Below, one piece after another: positions 26,005 to 34,328 of a stretch of DNA of 35,604 nucleotides. Numbering within the stretch: position 1 is the first letter of the stretch; every line of letters begins with the position of its first letter. The notes beneath the pieces are model-generated. The model ran no database searches. It was given only the letters and a program-made list of their open reading frames with translations, and had not been told where the DNA came from. This DNA comes from Candidatus Methanoperedens sp. (lineage in GTDB: Archaea > Halobacteriota > Methanosarcinia > Methanosarcinales > Methanoperedenaceae), in the NCBI GenBank assembly GCA_026552955.1, contig JAPMTS010000049.1, positions 1 to 35,604 of the forward strand. The letters are read 5' to 3'. Made by a program: the position numbers and the translations under genes.

Positions 26005-27594
26005 ATGAATCTTAGACAACCAAATGCGAATGAAGCGACGCAGACCTATAATCGCTCAAAGAGCGTATCCCCGATGTCAGGGATATGCACCCGGTGTCTT
26101 GATGGATGCCGTGGAAATTGTGAAATCTTCAAATCCTCATTCAGGGGAAGGGAAGTCATATACCCCGGTCCTTTCGGGACAATAACAGCGGGAGCAGACA
26201 AGAACTACCCGGTAGATTATTCCCATTTAAACATACAGGGCTATGCCGTGGGAGCATGGGGACTTCCTGAAGGGGAAGACCCGAACCCGGATACAGCCCT
26301 CTTTCCCAGAGTCAATACCGAGACTGAATATGGCTGGGACAAGAAAGTAAAGATGAGTGTTCCCATCTTCACGGGAGCCCTTGGCTCAACTGAGATCGCG
26401 CGCAAACACTGGGAACACTTTGCAATAGGCGCTGCAATATCAGGGATTACCCTTGTATGCGGTGAAAACGTATGCGGTATCGACCCCGGACTTGTTCTTG
26501 ACAGCAATAAGAAGGTAACGCAATCCCCTGAAATGGACCGCAGGATATCGACGTATAAGAAATATCACAATGGCTATGGTGAAATCCTCGTTCAGATGAA
26601 TGTTGAAGATACAAGGCTCGGAGTAGCTGAATATGTTTCATCAAAGCACGACCTGGATACCATTGAACTCAAATGGGGACAGGGCGCAAAATGCATTGGC
26701 GGAGAAATCAAAGTCAATACAATCGAACGTGCCAGGGAGCTTAAGAAACGCGGATATATTGTTACTCCCGACCCTGAAGAGCATGCAATAATAGCAGCTT
26801 ATAAGGATGGTGCGATAAAAGAATTCGAGCGTCACTCAAGGCTTGGCTTTGTCACAAAAGAAGGGTTCTTTGAAGAGGTTGACCGCCTGCGTGACCTTGG
26901 TTTCAAGAGGGTGACATTGAAAACAGGCGCTTATTCCATGGTAGAAGCAGCAATGGCCTTAAAATATTGCTCTGAAGCAAAGATCGATCTTCTTACCATA
27001 GACGGAGCTCCCGGTGGAACAGGCATGAGCCCCTGGCCTATGATGGAAGAATGGGGTATACCCACATTCTACCTCCAGTCACTGATTTATGAATTCGCCC
27101 AGAAGATGAGCAAGAAGGGCATGAGAGTACCAGACCTTGCCATGGCGGGCGGGTTCTCAAGCGAAGACGGCGTGTACAAGGCGCTGGCAATGGGCGCGCC
27201 ATACTTCAAGGCAGTCTGTATGGGAAGAGCACTCATGATACCCGGATTTGTGGGCAAGAATATCGGACAGTGGATAAAAGATGGCGATCTCCCCAAGACC
27301 GTTTCCGAGTTCGGAAGCAGACCTGAAGAGATCTTTGTCTGCTATGAAGAACTTGCAGACCGCTTTGGCAGTGACATAAAGAATATCCCGCTCGGAGCAA
27401 TAGGGATCTACACTTATGCACAGAAATTCAGGACAGGATTACAGCAGTTGATGGCAGGCTCTCGCAGATTCAACGTTTCAACTATCGGACGCCAGGATGT
27501 AATGGCATTGACAGAAGACGCTTCAAAGGTTTCCGGCATTCCATACGTGATGAATGCATATCGGGAAACTGCAGAAGCAATTCTGGATGAGTAA
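26005..27594 (+). CDS. Glutamate-synthase-like FMN protein (GltB central domain), nitrogen-regulated copy
   Basis: A 529-residue paralogue of the minus-strand FMN protein. The same TIM-barrel motifs are present: IELKWGQGAKCIGGEI, LLTIDGAPGGTGMSPWPMMEEWGIP and LAMAGGFSSEDGVYKALAMGAPYFKAV. The N-terminal C28-x2-C31-x3-C35-x3-C39 cluster motif is conserved. I chose the ATG at 26005 because GGAGG lies four bases upstream; an in-frame TTG at 25918 would sit at the transcription start and adds non-family residues. It carries the paired NrpR-type operators, so it is likely made under nitrogen limitation. Partner subunits are not encoded beside it; it may share the nuoEFG module. Confidence 0.87.
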   Translation: MNLRQPNANEATQTYNRSKSVSPMSGICTRCLDGCRGNCEIFKSSFRGREVIYPGPFGTITAGADKNYPVDYSHLNIQGYAVGAWGLPEGEDPNPDTALFPRVNTETEYGWDKKVKMSVPIFTGALGSTEIARKHWEHFAIGAAISGITLVCGENVCGIDPGLVLDSNKKVTQSPEMDRRISTYKKYHNGYGEILVQMNVEDTRLGVAEYVSSKHDLDTIELKWGQGAKCIGGEIKVNTIERARELKKRGYIVTPDPEEHAIIAAYKDGAIKEFERHSRLGFVTKEGFFEEVDRLRDLGFKRVTLKTGAYSMVEAAMALKYCSEAKIDLLTIDGAPGGTGMSPWPMMEEWGIPTFYLQSLIYEFAQKMSKKGMRVPDLAMAGGFSSEDGVYKALAMGAPYFKAVCMGRALMIPGFVGKNIGQWIKDGDLPKTVSEFGSRPEEIFVCYEELADRFGSDIKNIPLGAIGIYTYAQKFRTGLQQLMAGSRRFNVSTIGRQDVMALTEDASKVSGIPYVMNAYRETAEAILDE

Positions 27595-27605
27595 TTAACA
27601 AAAGA

Positions 27606-27655
27606 ATCGCAGGCGTTCAGATAGAATTCTGCATCTGCGATAACTATTTTTTTTA
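27606..27655 (+). terminator. Stem-loop and T-run after the FMN protein gene
   Basis: ATCGCAG at 27606-27612 pairs with CTGCGAT at 27635-27641 around a 22-base loop, followed by a run of eight T at about 27647-27654. This fits an intrinsic-type or U-rich archaeal terminator. Confidence 0.6.
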
Positions 27656-27782
27656 TATTGATATTTTTTTTTATACAACTATCGCCCACAGGAGGTTAAC
27701 ATTTCTTTCATGTCATACAATGCCTTGATGTCACATATTTGTAAACAGAGTTCTTATATTCCTATCAACTATTACACACCTC

Positions 27783-28085
27783 ATGGACATCCGATTATCC
27801 CGTCCGTGTGTTGATGACCCTACCCGGTTTATTGCTGAATGTCATCTTGGAAAAAGACTGGTCATGGAAAAATTATGTGATATCTTGCGCGAGATCGGAG
27901 CCAAGGATCTGAAATGCTCGTTAAACCTTGGTGTTGCTCGTTTTGAACTCGAAGAAAAGAGCGTTATGGTATACCAGAGCGGGCGTGTTGATATCAGAAA
28001 GATCCGTAACACAGAAGAGGCACGGATCTTCCTTGAAAAAATATTTTCAATGGTCAGTGAAGCGCTCAGCGATATATCCTCTTAG
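27783..28085 (+). CDS. Conserved-looking small protein, unknown function
   Basis: A 100-residue soluble alpha/beta protein that I do not recognise. It contains HLGKRLVMEKLCDILREIGAK, then two beta-like stretches (SLNLGVARFELEEKSVMVYQSGRVDIRKI) and a C-terminal helix. The 'V-Y-x-S-G-R-V-x-I' strand recalls one lobe of TBP-like or small archaeal DNA-binding folds, but this is weak. A TATA-like TTCTTATATT about 30 bases before the ATG suggests a leaderless transcript. Its end overlaps the convergent gene by 20 bases. Confidence 0.6.
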   Translation: MDIRLSRPCVDDPTRFIAECHLGKRLVMEKLCDILREIGAKDLKCSLNLGVARFELEEKSVMVYQSGRVDIRKIRNTEEARIFLEKIFSMVSEALSDISS

Positions 28086-28386
28086 AGAATTCACCGATCT
28101 TATCTTCTGTTTTCTGGACAAATACGTCCATTTTTTTTTCAAGATGAGATTCTACTCCCTGTATGTTTATCCTTAATGCGCGTTCCTTCACATCAAGGGC
28201 TTCCTCGATATTTCTTAATCTATTATCAAGCAGCAATATCATTGCTGCAAGAGAACCTATCAAAAGAACCGCTGACAATATTATTACCGGATCGGAAGCA
28301 TTACCGAGACGTGTCAGCCATTTAATAGTCAATACAACTGAAGACAGTGTCATAATCACTGCAAGTGAGATATCCTTAGTGTCCAT
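28066..28386 (-). CDS. Small membrane-anchored coiled-coil protein
   Basis: A 106-residue protein with two N-terminal membrane helices (residues ~7-24 and ~33-53) and a charged helical tail of about 50 residues (NRLRNIEEALDVKERALRIN...) likely to form a coiled coil in the cytoplasm. No family is recognised. It stands alone between convergent and divergent neighbours; a TATATATATATT stretch upstream (28427-28440) may be its promoter. Confidence 0.6.
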   Translation of the reverse strand: MDTKDISLAVIMTLSSVVLTIKWLTRLGNASDPVIILSAVLLIGSLAAMILLLDNRLRNIEEALDVKERALRINIQGVESHLEKKMDVFVQKTEDKIGEFSKRIYR

Positions 28387-28530
28387 TCATCCACCTCTGA
28401 TTTTCCATAGTGTTTATTCTTTTGCATATATATATATTTAGTTGTAGAGTCCAAGAAAAAAGTTCAAAAAGTGTGAATTTGCTAAAATAGTGTAACTACT
28501 TTTTAACCTCCCAACATTATAATACCACAT

Positions 28531-31011
28531 ATGCGCAAACCTGAATTGCTGGCTCCTGTCGGGGGCAAAGAAGCGCTTATAGCTGCCATCGAGAACGGAG
28601 CCGATGCTGTTTATTTTGGAGGGACACTTTTTAGCGCCCGGCAATATGCATCACATTTTACGAATGAAGAAATCGAATCGGCGATCGATTATTCGCATAT
28701 CAGGGGTGTTAAGGCCTATGTGACTATGAATACCCTGGTAAAGGATTCTGAACTTGAAACAGCAGGCCAATACCTGCAATTCCTGTGCAATGCCGGCGCT
28801 GATGCGGTTATAGTGCAGGATATTGGCATCCTTCGTTTGCTGCGGGAGCAACTTCAAATCCTTCCCATCCATGCCAGCACCCAGATGACTATCCATAATC
28901 CGGAAGGAGTAACGTTCCTCGAGGATTTGGGTGTTAAGCGCGTGGTCCTGGCTCGCGAAATGTCCCTTGGGGAAATCCGGAATATCAAATCGCAAACATC
29001 TATGGAAATAGAGACATTTATCCATGGTGCGATCTGTTTTTCATATTCAGGCCAGTGCCTCCTGAGCAGCATGATAGGAGGAAGAAGCGGGAACCGCGGA
29101 TATTGCGCCCAGCCATGCCGTAAAAAATACAGGATCGGTGAGATGGAAGGATATCTCTTAAGCCCCAGGGACCTTAATATGAGCGGGCACATCGGTGCGC
29201 TGCTGGATGCCGGTATTGACTCTTTCAAGATTGAAGGAAGGATGAAGCGCCCTGAATATGTTGCGGGGGTGGTGCGAGTTTATAGAAAACTTATCGACAG
29301 GTATCTGGATGCGCCCGTGGATTTCCGTGTCACAAAAGCTGAAATGCACACACTTCTCCAATTGTTCAACAGGGAATTCACAACAGGATACTTTTTTGGG
29401 AATCCTGGCAGCCAGTTAATGAGCCCCAAATACCCGCATAACCGTGGGACATTGCTTGGAAAAACGACTGATTATGATACAAAGACCAAATTAGTTTCAA
29501 TTGATCTGAAATCCCCCTTGAGAGTCGGGGATGGAATAGGGATTGGGAACCGGGAAACAGGGATCACTATCAGGAATATCTATATTGGCAACAAAATGGT
29601 CAAAGAAGCAGCTTCCGGTTCTCTTATCAGGATACCTCTTGATATCGAAGTCCTGGAAGATGAATTTGTCTTTAAGACCTTTGACAGCAAGCTCATGGCA
29701 TCACTGGAAAACGCGCAAATGAATAAGATCCCCATAACAATGTCATTCAAAGCAAGAATTGGTGAACCTCTTGGGCTTTTGATCGATGATGGTGAAAACA
29801 GGATCACGATCAGCAGGGATAAGGTCATATCGGCAAAAACAAAACCTGTTTCCAAAAGTTTGATCGCGCAGCATTTAATAAAGCTGGGGGGCACGATTTT
29901 TCAGGCAAAGGAAGTGGATTTTGAACTGGATAAGAATATTTTCATTCCTGTTTCCGAATTGAACACGATCAGGAGGCAGGGGATAGAAGAACTTGAAAAG
30001 ATACGCGCCCGGAAATGGATGAGGCAATGCAGTGAACCGAAGATATCTTTTATGTCAAGAAAATCCAAGATCATGCCCATCTTATCAGTTAATATCAGCT
30101 CTATCGGATCTTTGAAAGCTGCTGTTGATAATGGCGCTGATGTTGTTTATTTGGGGGAAGAGGTATTTGAGAACCTCCGGTCTAGAACCAAACCGCAGAT
30201 TCCGAGTCTCGCCTCCCAGGGACACAGACACGTATTCCCCGCATGTGAATTCCCGCCCCCAAAGGGTAATCAGGATGTAGATGAACGTAGATTTGTTGAT
30301 AAAAAGAATTATCGTACTGCTATTGAATATACGCATAACAATGGTGTAAAAATATTCATCAGGGCCCCGCGAATAGTAAAGGATTTAAAAGAGCTTGAGA
30401 TTTTTGATCCTGAACAGATTGTTAATGATGCGGATGGTTTCCTTGTAGGAAATACAGGTATTTTTCATCATCTTCGGACAAATTTCGCCAATAAGCCAAT
30501 AGTTATTGATTATCCACTGAACGTTTTTAACAGACTGACAATGGATCATTTCCTTGATTCAAGCGTAAGAGTGACATTATCGCCTGAACTAACATTGAAG
30601 GAAATAAGAAATCTTGTCTTTTCAGGACCTTCTGAATGCATCGTTCATGGCTTTTTCCCGCTGATGGTTTCCGAACATGATCTTATCGGAGGTCTTTTTC
30701 CTGGAAGGAAATCCGGAGATATTTTCCTTAAAGATGAAAAAGGTTTTAAATTCCCTGTCATGACCGACCTGCATAACCGCACTTATGTAATGAATTCCCG
30801 CGAACTATGCATGCTTGAATCCGTGCCGGAAATCATAAAAGCAGGAGTTAGCTGCCTGAGGATTGAAGCAGGAACATACGATGCAAAGATGACCGGGGAA
30901 ATTACGAAAGAGTACAGGGGGGCAATTGATGATGCCGTCTGCAAAAGGGAAAGTAGTAAACGTTGTGCTGGAGAGCATACAAAAGGGCATTATTTCAGGG
31001 GAGTTTTATGA
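28531..31011 (+). CDS. U32-family (peptidase U32 / RlhA-TrhP-like) protein with two U32 domains
   Basis: An 826-residue protein. Residues 1-~270 form the first U32 domain (ELLAPVGGKEALIAAIENGADAVYFGG) with the Fe-S cysteine set C169, C176, C192 and C196 (ICFSYSGQCL, YCAQPCRKKY). The middle (~300-500) resembles the DUF3656 region. Residues ~510-815 form a second, degenerate U32 barrel starting PILSVNISSIGSLKAAVDNGADVVYLG. Family members hydroxylate RNA bases (23S rRNA C2501, tRNA U34) using prephenate-derived chemistry, although many are named peptidases. In the second domain about 30 residues seem inserted (~550-585). The gene starts near a CATTATAATA box and may be leaderless. Confidence 0.85.
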   Translation: MRKPELLAPVGGKEALIAAIENGADAVYFGGTLFSARQYASHFTNEEIESAIDYSHIRGVKAYVTMNTLVKDSELETAGQYLQFLCNAGADAVIVQDIGILRLLREQLQILPIHASTQMTIHNPEGVTFLEDLGVKRVVLAREMSLGEIRNIKSQTSMEIETFIHGAICFSYSGQCLLSSMIGGRSGNRGYCAQPCRKKYRIGEMEGYLLSPRDLNMSGHIGALLDAGIDSFKIEGRMKRPEYVAGVVRVYRKLIDRYLDAPVDFRVTKAEMHTLLQLFNREFTTGYFFGNPGSQLMSPKYPHNRGTLLGKTTDYDTKTKLVSIDLKSPLRVGDGIGIGNRETGITIRNIYIGNKMVKEAASGSLIRIPLDIEVLEDEFVFKTFDSKLMASLENAQMNKIPITMSFKARIGEPLGLLIDDGENRITISRDKVISAKTKPVSKSLIAQHLIKLGGTIFQAKEVDFELDKNIFIPVSELNTIRRQGIEELEKIRARKWMRQCSEPKISFMSRKSKIMPILSVNISSIGSLKAAVDNGADVVYLGEEVFENLRSRTKPQIPSLASQGHRHVFPACEFPPPKGNQDVDERRFVDKKNYRTAIEYTHNNGVKIFIRAPRIVKDLKELEIFDPEQIVNDADGFLVGNTGIFHHLRTNFANKPIVIDYPLNVFNRLTMDHFLDSSVRVTLSPELTLKEIRNLVFSGPSECIVHGFFPLMVSEHDLIGGLFPGRKSGDIFLKDEKGFKFPVMTDLHNRTYVMNSRELCMLESVPEIIKAGVSCLRIEAGTYDAKMTGEITKEYRGAIDDAVCKRESSKRCAGEHTKGHYFRGVL

Positions 31012-31097
31012 AAGCACATGTCACTTATACCAGCCGTCCACCTCAATACATCGTATGGTAGCACCATATATATACTTCCATCACCAAGTCAGGAACC

Positions 31098-32972
31098 ATG
31101 CCTCATTATCTCGGCGAACTCCTGTTATACTGGTGTCACTCCTGCAATCTTCCTGTTCTTGGAAAAACCTGCGCCTGCGGTCTGGCCACAAAAAAGATCG
31201 AAATAACACCTCCTGGTGATATAAGACCCGCTTTCCCATTTGATATAGACCTTATCAACAGGACCACAGAAAAACAATTCGGCCTCAAGCTCATCCCGGA
31301 AGGTCATCTTGTGGTATTGAACAAAGCGCCTTATGAAGACAGGATGGATGAAGTGATATTTGACGGTGCGATCATGGGTTCTATTCGTTTTGAACTTGAA
31401 AAAATGGATTGGGTATTCATCCCCAGGCTTGAGGGAGCAAGGCGGCTTACAAAAGGGACAAAATCCATAATAATCGATAAAGGTGCTGTCAATTATATTA
31501 TAAAAGGCGCTTCTGTGCTTGCACCGGGTGTCAATGATGCAAATCCGGGTATTGTTGAGGAGGACGAAGTAATTATCCTGACGCCTGATAATGAAGTGAT
31601 CGCAACCGGAAGGGCAAGGATGAACGCATCCAGGATGCTCACCCATGAAAAGGGCATGGCCGTTAAAACTCGCTGGCACGATAAACCGCATGTCCTGGAG
31701 CAATCCAGGGATCAGGGTAAAACATGGGACGATGCAGTGGAAGCGAATATCCATATTCTGAAGACAAAGGAAGAAAAAGCCCATAGTTTCATAAAAAATG
31801 TGGTAGAGACTTCAAAAAGACCTGTGACCGTTTCATATTCGGGAGGAAAGGACAGTCTAGTGACCCTGCTTCTGGTGCGTGATGCCATAACAGGATTTGA
31901 TATCCTGTTCGCTGATACGGGTCTGGAATTCCCTGAAACAATAGATAATGTGAAACAAACGGCAAATCACCTTTCATTACCATTAAAAATTCATTCATCG
32001 GGGGATTCCTTCTGGCAATCCATAGATAATTTCGGGCCTCCCACTGTGGAAGCAAGATGGTGCTGCAAAGTATGTAAGCTCGGGGCGATAACACAGGTAA
32101 TCGAACAAAACTATGAGAATGGATGTCTCACCTTTATCGGGCAGCGAAAATACGAAAGCGAGATACGGGCGAACAGCGAACACATCTGGAAAAATCCATC
32201 GGTAGGAAACCAGATAGGAGCCACTCCCATCCAGAATTGGACAGCACTTCATGTCTGGCTCTACCTTTTCTGGAAAAAAACAAAATACAATCCCCTGTAC
32301 GAAGAGGGATTTGACAGGATAGGATGCTGGCTTTGTCCTTCTGCAAGCATGGCAGATTTCTCGAGGCTTTCTCAAATACATCCCGAATTGAGTGAAAAAC
32401 TTGAAAAGTACCTAAACGAGTATGCTTCCCGTAATGGGTTATCCCGGGAATGGGTAAAATATGGCTTCTGGCGCTGGCAGGTACTTCCAAAATCAATAGG
32501 GATGATCGCGCAAAAGCTTGGAATAAACATTGTCCCTGTGAGTGAAAAAAAACCTGTGCAATTCACATTGACTGTGGGATACCGCCCCTGCAAAGCAGGA
32601 GGTATCACGGCAGAAGGCAGTTTCGGAACGCCGTTGAATCTTTCAAGGATCGAGGAAAGCGGTTTCATGGGCATGATAGGTGAAACAAATTCCATGGAGG
32701 GTGTTATCCTTGCTTCGCGAAATGACAATAATGTCCATGTTTACGCAAGCGGGACAGTGGTTACAAGAGGCGGGAATGAAGACGAGGCCAGGGAATTGAT
32801 ACAACTGGCAGAAAAGACAATAAGGCGGGCAGTTTTATGCACGGGCTGCGGTGTTTGCGTGGGCCAGTGCGCGGTAAGGGCAGTAAGCCTTAACGGGACT
32901 GCAATGATAAGCAAGAAATGCACACGGTGTGGAAAATGCACATGGTCATGTCCTGTGGTGAAGTTCGGGTAG
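31098..32972 (+). CDS. PAPS-reductase-family multidomain protein (Zn ribbon, PUA, PP-loop, ferredoxin)
   Basis: A 624-residue fusion. Residues 12-28 are a zinc ribbon (C13, C16, C25, C27). Residues ~119-185 look like a PUA domain (TKSIIIDKGAVNYIIKGASVLAPGV). The PAPS-reductase PP-loop is SYSGGKDSL at 246-254, followed by ARWCCKVCKLGAI, GQRKYES and GCWLCPSAS, whose cysteines can bind an Fe-S cluster. The C-terminus has two [4Fe-4S] motifs (CTGCGVCVGQC, CTRCGKCTWSC). The PUA domain points to RNA as substrate, so tRNA thiolation or a related sulfur transfer is more likely than sulfate reduction; this is inference. A TATATATA box about 25-30 bases upstream suggests a leaderless start. Confidence 0.85.
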   Translation: MPHYLGELLLYWCHSCNLPVLGKTCACGLATKKIEITPPGDIRPAFPFDIDLINRTTEKQFGLKLIPEGHLVVLNKAPYEDRMDEVIFDGAIMGSIRFELEKMDWVFIPRLEGARRLTKGTKSIIIDKGAVNYIIKGASVLAPGVNDANPGIVEEDEVIILTPDNEVIATGRARMNASRMLTHEKGMAVKTRWHDKPHVLEQSRDQGKTWDDAVEANIHILKTKEEKAHSFIKNVVETSKRPVTVSYSGGKDSLVTLLLVRDAITGFDILFADTGLEFPETIDNVKQTANHLSLPLKIHSSGDSFWQSIDNFGPPTVEARWCCKVCKLGAITQVIEQNYENGCLTFIGQRKYESEIRANSEHIWKNPSVGNQIGATPIQNWTALHVWLYLFWKKTKYNPLYEEGFDRIGCWLCPSASMADFSRLSQIHPELSEKLEKYLNEYASRNGLSREWVKYGFWRWQVLPKSIGMIAQKLGINIVPVSEKKPVQFTLTVGYRPCKAGGITAEGSFGTPLNLSRIEESGFMGMIGETNSMEGVILASRNDNNVHVYASGTVVTRGGNEDEARELIQLAEKTIRRAVLCTGCGVCVGQCAVRAVSLNGTAMISKKCTRCGKCTWSCPVVKFG

Positions 32973-32976
32973 TTTA

Positions 32977-33363
32977 TTAATGGATCCTGTCGATTTCATG
33001 TATTTTATCAAAATCACTATCAAATGAAATAATTTTCTTGACCCCATGCTTTTTCATAATCTCAATAGATGATGCATCAGCCAGAGATATCGAGCCGTCG
33101 TATTTCAAGAATGTATCCATCGATCTTTCCATCATCTCCTCATTGATAAATTCTATTCTGCAATTGTCCTGAAAGTATTCATAAAGAATTTTTCCGGCTT
33201 TTCCACCTTCAAATGCACCTGCCATTGTTATGCTTTCATTCATAATGAGCTCTGAAATGATTAGATGTTCTTTGTTTTTTGCCGCGAGCTTCAGGGCATC
33301 CTTATGCCACCTGTCCTTTTCTCTTAATATCGCTATAAAAAAAGATGAATCTGCAAAGATCAT
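32977..33363 (-). CDS. PIN-domain toxin (VapC-like)
   Basis: A 128-residue PIN ribonuclease domain. The acidic site residues are D5 (MIFADSSFF), E43 (ISELIMNESITM) and D95 (GSISLADASSIEIM), with a last D118 in IISFDSDFD. The length is typical of VapC toxins, which cut tRNA or rRNA. It overlaps the antitoxin gene upstream by four bases, the usual toxin-antitoxin order with the antitoxin first. Complete and probably active. Confidence 0.88.
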   Translation of the reverse strand: MIFADSSFFIAILREKDRWHKDALKLAAKNKEHLIISELIMNESITMAGAFEGGKAGKILYEYFQDNCRIEFINEEMMERSMDTFLKYDGSISLADASSIEIMKKHGVKKIISFDSDFDKIHEIDRIH

Positions 33364-33587
33364 TTATGTCCCTTTTGGATCCGCTTTTTAGACTCTACTG
33401 CATCCCCTTCTGTTTTTACCAGCCCGATTATATCATTCAATGTCCTTTTTTTCCTTGGAAATACAATTATTCCTTTATCGCTATCGATCCATTCAAGAAC
33501 ATCTCCTGGCATTATTTTATGGGCTTTCCTTATTTTTGCAGGTACTACTGTCTGGTATCCTTTTGAAATTAGTGTTTCACTTTGCAT
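33360..33587 (-). CDS. AbrB/SpoVT-type antitoxin
   Basis: A 75-residue protein with an N-terminal swapped-hairpin DNA-binding fold (SETLISKGYQTVVPAKIRKAHKIMPGDVLEWIDSDKG in residues ~3-39) and a short C-terminal tail that would bind the PIN toxin. It is the first gene of the pair and probably represses its own promoter; a GATAAATAC stretch near 33616-33625 on the minus strand is a TATA candidate. Confidence 0.85.
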   Translation of the reverse strand: MQSETLISKGYQTVVPAKIRKAHKIMPGDVLEWIDSDKGIIVFPRKKRTLNDIIGLVKTEGDAVESKKRIQKGHK

Positions 33588-33736
33588 ATTGTTATCACAG
33601 TTATTTCATTTCTCAAAGTATTTATCTTTTATCTTGAATAAAGCATTCTTATATAGATACTGTGTCCTCAAAGTTCATCTGGCAAATCTCCACACGATCT
33701 TTGTACAGCATAGCGTTTTATAATTCTGCTGTCCAG

Positions 33737-33761
33737 ACAGGATGGACAGGATTTACAGGAT
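33737..33761. repeat. Three tandem 9-bp units (ACAGGAT-NN)
   Basis: ACAGGAT occurs at 33737-33743, 33746-33752 and 33755-33761 with a strict 9-bp period. The last unit overlaps the stop of the PIN pseudogene. Its cause is unknown; it may be a slippage tract. Confidence 0.6.
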
Positions 33762-34002
33762 TTTAAGTGCTTTTCCTGTCATTCTGAATCCTGCTTTTAC
33801 AAGATCTTCCAGTGAGTCTTGATAATTATCATATGTAAGGAGCTTTTTTCGATTGATGCAAGCAGAACAAAGATCGTCCCTCTGGGCTCAATCCAAATGC
33901 TTTAGCCGCATTTCTGGCATATGTCTGGTCAAGCAGGACAGGAACACCAAGCGACCTTGCCAGGGATATTTCATGCGCTTCACCAGGATCTATATGGATA
34001 TC
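33753..34002 (-). pseudogene. Decayed PIN-domain (DUF3368-like) gene
   Basis: The minus strand encodes, from 34002, DIHIDPGEAHEISLARSLG, then VPVLLDQTYARNAAKAFGLSPEG, which is the second half of a DUF3368-like PIN domain. The family continuation GTIFVLLASIEK is found in a second frame and LLTYDNYQDSLEDLVKAGFR followed by MTGKALKIL-stop in a third. At least two frameshifts and an in-frame TGA (34003-34005) therefore break the gene. Sequence up to about 34260 on the same strand may hold more of the N-terminal half (a 71-codon frame at 34045-34260 that I cannot assign). Confidence 0.6.
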
Positions 34003-34328
34003 TCATGCAGACCTGCTCAAAATCTCATTTACGGTTTGGGTGTTTCAGCCAATCATTATTTTGAGCATATCCTGAACCATGGGTGTGTTAATGCTTCGAT
34101 TTTCGCAGTTCTCATGCGCAAAGCGGCGATAACTTCCAAAAAATTCTGCCCTTGGTGACAGCTTGCGTAGCAATACCCCATCAAAGGAAGAAATTACAAA
34201 AAATCCTGGTTGCTCTGGAAACAATGAACGATCAATCTTGTAAAAAATGCCTCTCACCAATCAATTGTCTTTGTTATACTTGTCCACTCACGGCCCCAGA
34301 CCGGAGGTCAGAAGACATCAGGTTGATG

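Noticed and set aside
21056-27594. Conventional glutamate synthase (GltBD) operon
   Set aside because: No glutaminase domain, no GXGXG domain and no GltD-type flavoprotein are present; only the FMN barrel with NuoEFG-like partners.
27710-27814. 34-codon frame (MSYNALMSHIC...) after an AGGAGG
   Set aside because: The ribosome motif is about 14 bases from the ATG, no promoter is evident, and it overlaps the next gene; kept out for lack of support.
33853-34158. 101-codon plus-strand frame
   Set aside because: It is antisense to the decayed PIN gene, where the minus strand shows recognisable domain sequence.
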